A stretch of 64,000 bases of DNA from an uncultured Flavobacteriaceae bacterium (GTDB lineage Bacteria > Bacteroidota > Bacteroidia > Flavobacteriales > Flavobacteriaceae), in contig CANMFO010000002.1 in NCBI GenBank assembly GCA_947497245.1, positions 620,001 to 684,000 on the forward strand, given 5' to 3'. The position numbers were made by a program, and so were the translations under genes. Below, piece after piece: positions 55,801-62,962 of this stretch. The notes under the pieces were generated by a model, which saw only the letters and a list, made by a program, of their open reading frames with translations, had not been told where the DNA came from and did no database searches. How positions within the stretch are numbered: the stretch's first letter is position 1; every line of letters begins with the position of its first letter.

Positions 55801-56481
55801 GTTGATCCGGGAACCATCAAGTTGATTGTCATGCCAAAAATTGAAATATCGAGTGATCGCAGTAGCTACCATGTTCCCAAGAACACCCAATTGAGAATTA
55901 AAGAATACGTTCAGGCCCATTGTGCGCCGGGGCTTTCCATATCCGTGGAGTCCCCTAATTATGAGGAGATTGAAGTGCGGTGCAGGCTGGAAAGAAAAAA
56001 GGAGCACCTGTTTATACCCTATGAAGAAATAGCGACGATAATCAAAAAGCAAATTGCACCGTGGTTGTACGATAAAAAAACGCGTTATCAGCATCTTCAA
56101 AGGAAGTTTAGCGTTGGAAACCTGGTGCATGCCCTGTGCCAGCATTCAAATGTCGGAGCCGTTTCATGGTGTCAGGTCGTTCATATTTCAAACAGGGGCA
56201 AAGGCCATGAATATTTCGATTCCTTTACGGGGACGGACATCATTAGACCTACCAATGGGAAAGCCATATTAATACCGGCAATTGAATTCAAAATTTATCA
56301 GTCCGGGGAGGAAAATGCCAATTATGGGAAGTTGTCCATTCAAAATATGGACATTGACCAAACCTTTATTTTACGAGCTGATAAAGGCGAAAAGAATCAG
56401 GAAGTTCCTTCCCACCTTGCCCCGAAATCCAAAAAATACGGTAAGCGTTATGTTCTCAATTTGAAAAATTTTAAACACTAA
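52822..56481 (+). CDS. eCIS baseplate J-like protein (Afp11/Afp12-like), 1220 aa
   Basis: About 1219 aa from ATG 52822; a TTG at 52813 and ATGs at 52834 and 52861 are alternatives. The N-terminal 250 residues are helical, the middle is beta-rich, and the C-terminal about 250 residues carry the baseplate J pattern: RFYSRIANRLGHKNRMVRARDYERMI, FPEVNWIKVLSASKYG, GTIKLIVMPKIE, YEEIEVRCRLERKKEH, RKFSVGNLVHALCQH. It is about three times the size of phage gpJ, as usual for Bacteroidota eCIS, and forms the iris-like baseplate. It overlaps gp25 and is followed after 4 bp by the fibre-like gene. Confidence 0.88.
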   Translation: MTEFMDNIDRPSTMETIQPEFLKVDNRSLQELLQEFAAYAKQIPFEDELGNTLGNWDEMYTGHMLFLWAEISCLDIATLDQRKMGILELWLLDGETRAMDFLLEVLDILRELYDKAGHVDAEWVMDEITAVIRDSLYDHVSHILKHIEKTGRLDLHSWMDWAQSMQFVTSDQAVSGNTWNKKNTFREAVNDGLNCLFILQNKIGGSEFEESLYSGEHPAHLGLLFGFLKSYQAIQMQLNKLPKRHIDFYYKTILKQSPLSPKPDLAHLFFTLVPGRQQAVIDKGVSFFAGLDADGDDMIFKTKAPVVLTSAKITELRTLLFDKNKDVRPLHRAAMITGAFMDIIPITSIDKTLENHKAWALCGEPQHYHEKKKLPEIGWAIASPIFNLSSGERTLELSFRMTKESIEKSPDMSKLSQDPENDLNNVSRDEMLNRFLNNALEIQITTKKGWLTVDDYAIIFTEIAGDKKKPFKINFSLSPQMPAWVPYNVSVHGPDFTTELPLIRFKLKQETVYYPYSLLKELKIEALDIKLIVNGFSDLIIYNKHGMVDTTNPFPILGMNPLMGNLFHIGAREWQHKNLTHLKCNINWMDLPKPNFETYYNSYGLHKITDASFKIALVQGSNAQKSPQNLFALDDGRLVGKTVIKNDFVHKAVDQKKTNETALFDPKKVPTAFVGMELLAPEVGFGSAIYLEEMARYGQNIISKGKKKDVPLPPKKPFIPIAESIEVDYGSSHHIPFESISNILQTEPFDFFHIHPYGTTKEGNEKDIREKGLLPNYDAKGYLFIGLEQAKPFTEISIFLKLIPSEEPLREDIKLSIEYLSGREWSDLGEKVIENSTIAGQETGIIRLFLPRDLESNHPLFAKNKDWIRISVDSAALDALGKCVYINTNVAVVERTLKDGNQMTNSLPPLSISGLMTKKAFVQSVVQPFYSYGGAPKEKESRFYSRIANRLGHKNRMVRARDYERMILEKFPEVNWIKVLSASKYGNSRGDDRVDPGTIKLIVMPKIEISSDRSSYHVPKNTQLRIKEYVQAHCAPGLSISVESPNYEEIEVRCRLERKKEHLFIPYEEIATIIKKQIAPWLYDKKTRYQHLQRKFSVGNLVHALCQHSNVGAVSWCQVVHISNRGKGHEYFDSFTGTDIIRPTNGKAILIPAIEFKIYQSGEENANYGKLSIQNMDIDQTFILRADKGEKNQEVPSHLAPKSKKYGKRYVLNLKNFKH

Positions 56482-56485
56482 GTAG

Positions 56486-57310
56486 ATGAATGCCAAGGAT
56501 ATGGAAGATATGGGGGAAAGACAAAGTCCCAAGCAACTCAATCGTGAAACTCTATATGAATTTTTTGAGAACGGGATGCGGCCCTCCGCCAACGATTTCA
56601 AGGATCTGATTTTTTCGACCATAAACAAAATAGATGACGGCATATCCAAATCTTTTAAGCACGGCCTAGAACTTTCGCCCCAGGGAAAGGATGGTGAACA
56701 GGTCATTAGTTTTTATGACCATATTGATGGTGGGGCCCCAACATGGACCATTGGTTTAAAAGGCCCAAAAGACCGTAAAAAACTCTTTATTAAATCTGGA
56801 AACAGCGAGGAGTTACTACTGACGCTGACACCGGAAGGCAAAATTGGAATTGGAAATGCCAAACCGGAAAGAACACTTGACATCAATGGTGATCTTGGCG
56901 TTAATGGAACAATTGATATGGCAGGACGGACCGGTACTTTTGCGCAGGGTACCATTAATGCGAACGGTACATGGCAAACCATTGCCAGTGGTTTAAAAGG
57001 ATGTACCATGTTTGAAGTGGTGGCCCTGGCAAAAGGAAGACCGGGAATGGGCAATTATGCATTTCTTCATGCGATAGCGTCCAATGCTTTCAATGGTAGA
57101 AAAGGGAACTTCAGGTTCACGCGCAATCACTACGAATGGTGGAAATGGTGGAAACGCCTAGGTTTGAGATGGGTGGGTAGCAGCAGGAATTATAGTCTTC
57201 AAATGAAAACGTTTAGCAATTACGGGAGAGCTGCCAAAATAGAGTACCATATAACGCAGTTGTGGAAGGACAGGAAACCTAAAACTACTGCCGACGGGGA
57301 GGGTCACTAA
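56486..57310 (+). CDS. eCIS-associated fibre-like protein, 274 aa
   Basis: The N-terminal about 90 residues are helical and begin with charged residues (PKQLNRETLYEFFENGMRPS, DFKDLIFSTINKIDDGI). Residues about 125-150 read PEGKIGIGNAKPERTLDING, the repeat style of short tail fibres and Bacteroidota cell-surface trimeric shaft proteins (IGIG..xPxxxLDINGDLGVNG). A glycine-rich region and an aromatic basic C-terminus (HYEWWKWWKRLGLRWVG) follow. It probably makes a baseplate-attached fibre or receptor-binding head (inference). Last plus-strand gene before the antisense two-component pair. Confidence 0.65.
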   Translation: MNAKDMEDMGERQSPKQLNRETLYEFFENGMRPSANDFKDLIFSTINKIDDGISKSFKHGLELSPQGKDGEQVISFYDHIDGGAPTWTIGLKGPKDRKKLFIKSGNSEELLLTLTPEGKIGIGNAKPERTLDINGDLGVNGTIDMAGRTGTFAQGTINANGTWQTIASGLKGCTMFEVVALAKGRPGMGNYAFLHAIASNAFNGRKGNFRFTRNHYEWWKWWKRLGLRWVGSSRNYSLQMKTFSNYGRAAKIEYHITQLWKDRKPKTTADGEGH

Positions 57311-57340
57311 CTCCTGCGGGTGCGATTTCCTGTCTGGAAA

Positions 57341-58039
57341 CTACCAAGAGGGTGAAATGGTATAGTCCAATAATTGCTTGTCTACATTGACAAGTTCGTG
57401 CATTAAAGCAAAAACAACAAGTCCCGCGGTGTTTTTGGTACCGGTTTTATCCAGTAAATGCTGGCGGTGCCCTTCAATGGTCCTAATACTCCTATCCGTT
57501 TTTTCGGCTACTTGTTGATTGGTATAACCGTGACAGATCAGTTTTAAAATTTCCAATTCCCGCTTGGTGATGCCTTCTGTATTTTTAAAGCGTGGCTTTT
57601 TGGGCATTTGCAAATTTTGAATTCGAAAAGCCTCCGCATACTCCTTGGTAAAGTATAATCCCTTATCATAAACCATATCAATGGCGAATATCAGTTCTTT
57701 TGGATTCGTATTTTTGGGCAAGAAGGCATTGATTCCCAAACGCACCATATAATTTATGAAACTCGGACTATAGTACGAGGACAGAATAATAATTTTACTT
57801 TCAGGATATTGACGTCTGATGATTTTGGTAGTTTCTATGCCGTCCAACGGTTTCATCTTCAAATCTAGAATCAATATATCTGGAAATTGACTTGCCGTCT
57901 CCAACTTGTCGAGAAGGTCTTGTCCACTTGGGAATGAATAGATTACCTTAAACTGTGAATAGGCATTTAGTAAATTTGAAATGCCCTCCCTGAACAGGGC
58001 TTCATCATCAATAATGGCAATGTAAACGGGTGACTGCAT
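57341..58039 (-). CDS. NarL/LuxR-family response regulator
   Basis: 232 aa. Receiver domain with Asp11/Asp12, phosphoacceptor Asp59 (LILDLKM) and a switch Lys in FLPKN. The LuxR helix-turn-helix (ITKRELEILKLICHGYTNQQ, VAEKTDRSIRTIEGHRQHLL) is at about residues 155-215. It lies 11 bp after the histidine kinase gene on the same strand, so they form a pair. Being antisense inside the eCIS locus, it is a strong candidate to control injection-system expression, but no binding site could be assigned. Confidence 0.9.
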   Translation of the reverse strand: MQSPVYIAIIDDEALFREGISNLLNAYSQFKVIYSFPSGQDLLDKLETASQFPDILILDLKMKPLDGIETTKIIRRQYPESKIIILSSYYSPSFINYMVRLGINAFLPKNTNPKELIFAIDMVYDKGLYFTKEYAEAFRIQNLQMPKKPRFKNTEGITKRELEILKLICHGYTNQQVAEKTDRSIRTIEGHRQHLLDKTGTKNTAGLVVFALMHELVNVDKQLLDYTISPSW

Positions 58040-58050
58040 AGGTTTGGCAT

Positions 58051-58674
58051 TTATTCGGTCAGCGGTACGGAAATAATGAACAAAGTACCTCCTCCCTTAG
58101 TTGGTTTGAATTTGTATTTGGCATTCAATTTTTTGGCTCTATATTGAATATTTTGCAGCCCCAGACCAGAACGGTGCTGGCTAAAGGCAAAACCTATTCC
58201 ATTGTCCCGAACAGATAGATTAAGATGCTTTTTGGAATGGTGCAACCCGATCCACACATGGGTGGCATGGGCATGTTTTAAAATATTGTTCATGACCTCC
58301 TGAAAAATGCGAAACAAATGCAATCGACTTTGTTTCTCCATCACGGTAACAGGTCTGGGAAAGTAATGGACCTCAACGTCAAGAACCTGGTGTAGGGGTA
58401 AAATAAAGTCTTTCAGCGCATCGACAAAACTTATTTTTTCTATAAAGGGGGTGTGTAGCCCATGCGACATCGTACGGACAGTGAACATTACATTGTCCAG
58501 TAGTCCCAGTACCTCCGGTATGGCATGGGGACTATGGCCTAATTTGTAGCGAATGATCGACAGTTTGGAAGCGACATTGTCATGTAATTCCCCAGAGATC
58601 CGCCTGCGCTCGCGATCCGCAAACTTTATACCCCGTTGTACTGCCGATTCTGACTCTGTATTGTTTAATGGCAC
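58051..58674 (-). CDS. Soluble NarX/NreB-type histidine kinase
   Basis: 207 aa. HisKA_3 box ADRERRRISGELHDNVASKL with His31 as the phosphoacceptor, and a HATPase with VMNNILKHAHATHVW (N box), VRDNGIGF (G1) and SGLGLQNIQYRAKKL (G2). There is no membrane span or sensor domain; the first 20 residues are just a tail. Signal input must therefore be through a partner, or it is constitutive. It is the first gene of the antisense pair. Length is at the lower limit for a complete kinase of this class. Confidence 0.88.
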   Translation of the reverse strand: MPLNNTESESAVQRGIKFADRERRRISGELHDNVASKLSIIRYKLGHSPHAIPEVLGLLDNVMFTVRTMSHGLHTPFIEKISFVDALKDFILPLHQVLDVEVHYFPRPVTVMEKQSRLHLFRIFQEVMNNILKHAHATHVWIGLHHSKKHLNLSVRDNGIGFAFSQHRSGLGLQNIQYRAKKLNAKYKFKPTKGGGTLFIISVPLTE

Positions 58675-59250
58675 CCTTTACAAATGTATTTTGAACAGTT
58701 AATCGCTGTAATAAATGTGATGGTCTTTTTTGTATTAATTGAGCCAATTGTTTTTTAAATCATATGGGGGTGATTCAAAATACCAAGTAGTTCAATTGCT
58801 TATAAAACGGGGGAAGTCATACAAAATTTGCGAACGCAGAAACGAGGAATCCGATATTCCCGTATGCCCAGGTTCAATCTACTAAATATACATAAAATTT
58901 AACAAACTAAATCCTGTTTATTGCCGATATAATTACAGCATCATATGGTATGAATATTCTTTTAGGACTACAGGATACCATTCTTAAATTAAACACTATA
59001 AATAGTATATTGATAAGGATAACGATGGACAGTTTTCTCTGAGATTTCTGTCGCTGAAGTATATGGCACAAAGATTCCAGATTAAGGGAACTACTACAAC
59101 AGCTGCGACCTATTGTCGATTTGAACAAAGCCATACGGTATTCCAAAAAAAAAGTAAGACGGAATCGATACTGTATAAGGGGATAAAAACTAAAAATAGG
59201 TAGTTATACGCTTTCCTGTTAGAGGGGCTCTTTATACTTTAACCCAACAT
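58675..59250. other. Gene-free 576 bp between divergent eCIS regulator and GH18 genes
   Basis: No gene supported. The segment lies between the start of the kinase (minus) and the GH18 gene (plus), so it should hold both promoters. AT-rich runs are present, but no unambiguous -7/-33 pair or dyad was recognised. The ORF-sized frame at 58907-59146 (minus) has no family resemblance. Confidence 0.35.
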
Positions 59251-60894
59251 ATGAACTGCAAAGTGGACCTAAGACACAACCTTATTCTTTTTTGTTTGCT
59301 CCTTGGTATCCCGAGCGTCCGCAGCAGCGGTACCATGGAAATTAAGACCCTACCTGGCAGTACCGTATTTTTGGGCCCGTACTTCCAGGACACTGCGGAT
59401 AATGCCACTTCCCCGTCTCCAAAGAAGGAAGGTGATTCGCAAACTGCCAAAGAGATTAAAAATGAAATAAATAAATATTTTATTGCCCTGGGAATGCTCT
59501 TTGATGGTTCCAAGGACTCTGAGGACAAATCCGAGGCTCATGGCAAAAACACCCATAAAACCGATAGCTCCGTTACGGTGGTCGATCGGAAAGAAGTGTT
59601 TGGCTTTCACCCCCATTGGCTAAATACCTACAGGGAGTACAACTATAAATTACTTACCTCAATATCCTATTTCTCATATGAACTGGACCCAAAAACGGGG
59701 TCCTATGAGACCATTTATGACTGGAGGACAACGCCGGTGGTGCCCATGGCGAAGGCCGATAGCTGTAAAGTGTATTTGACGGTCACCAATTTTACGGAGT
59801 ATAAGAATAGATTGTTTTTAAAAAACCAAAAAGCACGGGAAAAGTCTATAGAAACGATCAGTGGCCTTTTGCTGGAACGTCGTGCCGATGGGGTAACCAT
59901 AGATTTTGAAAATGTTCCCACGGATATGCGGTCTCAATTTACCGCATATATAACCAGAATGTCAGATGTTCTGGAGGAGCAGGATATGACGGTTACAATG
60001 ACCTTGCCGCCCAATTACAGCAGTGCCTTTGATATTAAGGCGCTGAGACACAAGGTGGAATTCTTCGTGGTAATGGGCAAGAATTATTATGGGGATTGGA
60101 GTGAAGTTGCAGGTCCGGTATCCCCCTTGTACAGTGGGACAAAATGGGGGGAAGGCAGTTTGGCAAAATCCGTGACGGACTATATAGGCAAGGGGGTCCC
60201 GGAAAATAAAATGATCTTGTCGCTTCCTTATTATGGAAATAAGTGGGAATTAACAGATGACTCGCAACCCCCAAAACGTCATTTTTTCATAGAAAACTTA
60301 AAGTATCAAACTATAAAGAACAGGCATCCGGGACCGCCTAAATACGATACGGTGAGTGAGACCGCCTATCTGGATATCGTATCCAAAAAAGGGAAAAATA
60401 TCCAGATTTGGTTTGATGATGCCAGGACCTTGGCAAAGAAATACGATTATATTAAGCAAAGAAAGCTTGCAGGTGTTGGAATATGGGCCCTGGGTTACGA
60501 CAGCGGCTATCCGGAACTGTGGGGCGTTCTGGAGGAAAAGTTCGGGGGTAAAACCCAAAAGGCACCAAAGAATTGGACCATATTGTCGTTTCTCGACGAT
60601 GTTAGGATGTTGAAGTCGTTAAAGGCGCTTCTTATCCTTGTGGTGTTCATTTTCCTGGCCGGCTTCTTCTTGTCCCTGCGAAATGGAGCTATTAGAGATC
60701 TTGTCTTGCAACATTTTTGGATCAAGGTCACCGTGTTGATCGGTATCCCTTTTTTGTTTTTGCTCCTGGTATTTTTCAAGCCCGACAGTACAAATGGAAT
60801 TCTAATCTTTTTGGGCGTATTACTGGGCTATATTATTTACTATCTGTTTGACCGGACCGAGGAATTGGACAACAATATAAAACGAATTCCATGA
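59251..60894 (+). CDS. GH18-family glycosidase-like protein with C-terminal membrane anchor
   Basis: 547 aa. Signal-like hydrophobic segment at about 10-25, then a low-complexity linker (about 50-110). The GH18 barrel follows (about 115-435): EVFGFHPHWLNTYREYNYKL, ADGVTIDFENV with Glu220 as acid/base in a DGxxxDxE motif, FFVVMGKNYYGDW, KMILSLPYYGNKW, and GVGIWALGYDSG. Three membrane spans lie at about 458-476, 491-509 and 516-533. GH18 enzymes cut chitin or peptidoglycan-type beta-1,4 links. The plausible role is local cell-wall opening for release or assembly of the eCIS particle, or attack on a chitinous target (inference). The stop overlaps the next start by 4 bp. Confidence 0.82.
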   Translation: MNCKVDLRHNLILFCLLLGIPSVRSSGTMEIKTLPGSTVFLGPYFQDTADNATSPSPKKEGDSQTAKEIKNEINKYFIALGMLFDGSKDSEDKSEAHGKNTHKTDSSVTVVDRKEVFGFHPHWLNTYREYNYKLLTSISYFSYELDPKTGSYETIYDWRTTPVVPMAKADSCKVYLTVTNFTEYKNRLFLKNQKAREKSIETISGLLLERRADGVTIDFENVPTDMRSQFTAYITRMSDVLEEQDMTVTMTLPPNYSSAFDIKALRHKVEFFVVMGKNYYGDWSEVAGPVSPLYSGTKWGEGSLAKSVTDYIGKGVPENKMILSLPYYGNKWELTDDSQPPKRHFFIENLKYQTIKNRHPGPPKYDTVSETAYLDIVSKKGKNIQIWFDDARTLAKKYDYIKQRKLAGVGIWALGYDSGYPELWGVLEEKFGGKTQKAPKNWTILSFLDDVRMLKSLKALLILVVFIFLAGFFLSLRNGAIRDLVLQHFWIKVTVLIGIPFLFLLLVFFKPDSTNGILIFLGVLLGYIIYYLFDRTEELDNNIKRIP

Positions 60895-61160
60895 TAGATA
60901 ATCTCCTCTTGTTTCTGAATTGGTTGAAGGCTGCTCTTGCAAAAGAGACGCTGTTCGCGCTGGTCTCCGTTCCGTTGGCCGTGTTCTTTTCATGGCTGGC
61001 GGATAAAGTGTTCAAAACGAAACTGGAACGTTTGGAGATTGAGGGGGAGGTGCGTTATTGGCTTTACCTGTTTTTTACCTTCTTTGTGATTATCTATGGT
61101 ATACGCCTCGTGGAAATGGTCATTCATACGGTGGTACTTAAAAAAGACGTAAAAGAATAA
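60891..61160 (+). CDS. Small two-span membrane protein, eCIS-linked
   Basis: 89 aa. Two hydrophobic spans (LFALVSVPLAVFFSWLA, about residues 20-38; WLYLFFTFFVIIYGIRLVEMVI, about 57-79) with a charged KLERLEIEGE connector. The start overlaps the GH18 stop (ATGA), so they are co-translated and likely interact, perhaps in holin-like fashion, since a membrane-anchored wall enzyme plus a small two-span protein resembles a lysis module. This is inference; no holin family match is claimed. It is 2 bp before the PAAR-like gene. Confidence 0.65.
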   Translation: MIDNLLLFLNWLKAALAKETLFALVSVPLAVFFSWLADKVFKTKLERLEIEGEVRYWLYLFFTFFVIIYGIRLVEMVIHTVVLKKDVKE

Positions 61161-61162
61161 GT

Positions 61163-61549
61163 ATGGGACAACAAGTATGTATGGGGGCGATGATGCAATG
61201 CTCCTTTGGCGCGGCGCCCTCCAGTCTGATGGTGCTGCCCAAAAACGGGGTGACGAGCTCCTTTATGCCAGATGCCAATATTATGGATCAAATACCAATG
61301 GTCAATATTTTACCCTTTGGCATGTGCTCCTCCATTGCCAACCCAACGGTTGCAGCGGCCACCGCGGCCGCTTTTGGAGTGCTCACCCCAATGCCCTGTG
61401 TTCCCGTTATCCCGGGACCTTGGACCCCGGGGAATCCCACGGTACTTATCGGTAATTTTCCAATTATCAATAATACCTCCCAATGTTTTTGCGCTTTTGC
61501 GGGGGTCATTTCCTTTACCAACGCCGGACAGCAAACGGTGCAAGATTAG
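61163..61549 (+). CDS. PAAR-like tip protein, DUF4280
   Basis: 128 aa, rich in Gly, Pro, Ala and Cys. The opening MGQQVCMGAMMQCSFGAAPS and the spacing VLPKNGV, PFGMCSSIANPTVAAATAAA, MPCVPVIPGPWTPGNPTVLI, FPIINNTSQCFC are typical of DUF4280/PAAR-like proteins that cap a VgrG-type spike. Cys6, Cys13 and later Cys could bind a metal. In this locus it is separated by about 9 kb from the VgrG-like gene, lying in the GH18 operon instead. Identification is firm; a tip role is family-based. Confidence 0.88.
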   Translation: MGQQVCMGAMMQCSFGAAPSSLMVLPKNGVTSSFMPDANIMDQIPMVNILPFGMCSSIANPTVAAATAAAFGVLTPMPCVPVIPGPWTPGNPTVLIGNFPIINNTSQCFCAFAGVISFTNAGQQTVQD

Positions 61550-61738
61550 AGTGGTTTGGGCTTGCATACGCCAGAAATTGGACAAGGTCGGAAGTCAGGG
61601 TTTCAAACCACCCAATTGCGAAGCCGTACTAAAATATGATTCGTTTACCAAAAGATGAACTGAAAGGATAGGTCGACGGACCAAAAATGTAGTAATGTCA
61701 ACGCAACGGACCTTTGTCCAAACCGTTATTGTATAGCC

Positions 61739-62293
61739 ATGAAAAAATCGATTCCCATACTACTTTTTGTTTGTACGTTCCAAGTGCTGTATTCACAATG
61801 TGATAGCCTATCCATAAAGTGGAGCTACGATGAATTTGACCAATCGATTCTGAATACATCAAAAATCGTTCTCAAAAATGATGAGGTTGTAGATTTCGAA
61901 ATAGGGATTTCGTACCATAGTTCACGCTTAAAGGGGAATCGAGGGTTCACGGCGGGGATTATTGAAATAAGGGCAAGATTGCTAAATGGCGGGGATATCC
62001 CTAAACTGGTTGGTGACAAGCCTTATGTTCATTTTCTTTTCAAAGACGGAACCTCTAAGAAGTTATATGGGGGACCACATATCGGACCTATTTTTGTCAG
62101 CCGGATCTGGTTAAAATCCTTTGATGGAAAATCGAGGGAAAGATTGAGTATTTTGTCCGCTATTAAAACCATGGGATTAAAGGCGATACGATTCAATAGA
62201 ACCTCCGAAAACTTTGACTATTATCTTACCGAACTTCAAGAAACTGAGATATCGAAGATTTTCCAATGCATAACTCAAAAAAATCACGGTTGA
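61739..62293 (+). CDS. Exported hypothetical protein, 184 aa
   Basis: Signal peptide IPILLFVCTFQVLYSQC (cleavage about residue 20; a Cys follows but not in lipobox context). The body is beta-rich with LNTSKIVLKNDEVVDFEIGI and HFLFKDGTSKKLYGGPHIGP. Not recognised. It lies inside the eCIS-linked gene run on the same strand, after a 189-bp gap with nothing in it and 43 bp before the methyltransferase. A Sec-exported protein is unusual within an otherwise cytoplasmically assembled injection system, so it may be an unrelated passenger. Confidence 0.6.
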   Translation: MKKSIPILLFVCTFQVLYSQCDSLSIKWSYDEFDQSILNTSKIVLKNDEVVDFEIGISYHSSRLKGNRGFTAGIIEIRARLLNGGDIPKLVGDKPYVHFLFKDGTSKKLYGGPHIGPIFVSRIWLKSFDGKSRERLSILSAIKTMGLKAIRFNRTSENFDYYLTELQETEISKIFQCITQKNHG

Positions 62294-62336
62294 ACAAAAA
62301 GGAAAGGCCGGATTTTAGGTTAAAGCAAGTATTAAA

Positions 62337-62945
62337 ATGACCATAGTTGAAAAACAGCGAGTTAAACAGTACCATACAGAACGCCATGGGAAATGGGGAG
62401 ACGATCGAACCAAGATTCTTGGATGGACCAGTAAAAGTGCCCAGGAGGCACGATTCAAGGTAATTGCGTCCTTGGTCTGTTTTAATGGTGTTTCGGTATT
62501 GGACCTGGGCTGTGGCGATGGAGATCTTAAGTATTTCTTGTCGCAACGATTTTCAGGCTTCGATTATATAGGACTGGATCAGCAAGTTGAATTCATTGAC
62601 CATGCCAAACACCGTTTTAAAGATTGGCCCAACACCTGGTTCCATCACACCGATTTTACGCTTTGCCAGTTGCCCAAAATGGATGTGGTCGTGGCATGTG
62701 GCTCCTTGTCCTACCGCAGTGACAATTACGATTATTACATGGACCGTGTACGGCAATTTTATGGGGTGGCCAATGATACGTTTATCTTTAATATGTTGGA
62801 TCGGAACCATTTTGAGTCCGGACCTTTACTGATATCCCATGACAAAGAGCAAATGTATGGACAGTGCAGGGAAATTTGTAATGATGTAACCTTGGAAACA
62901 GGCTATTTGGACAACGATTTTACAATCAAGATGCAGAAGCCATAA
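62337..62945 (+). CDS. Class I SAM-dependent methyltransferase
   Basis: 202 aa with SAM-binding motif VLDLGCGDGDLKYF (Asp56-Gly62), DYIGLDQ as the acidic second strand, and PKMDVVVACGSLSYRS as motif IV region. Substrate unknown: it could be a small molecule or a protein. Similar methyltransferases accompany Bacteroidota eCIS effector regions, and here it precedes the DUF4157 gene by 17 bp, so they are likely transcribed together; it could modify the effector (inference). Confidence 0.8.
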   Translation: MTIVEKQRVKQYHTERHGKWGDDRTKILGWTSKSAQEARFKVIASLVCFNGVSVLDLGCGDGDLKYFLSQRFSGFDYIGLDQQVEFIDHAKHRFKDWPNTWFHHTDFTLCQLPKMDVVVACGSLSYRSDNYDYYMDRVRQFYGVANDTFIFNMLDRNHFESGPLLISHDKEQMYGQCREICNDVTLETGYLDNDFTIKMQKP

Positions 62946-62962
62946 ATAAAAAATACGGACCC

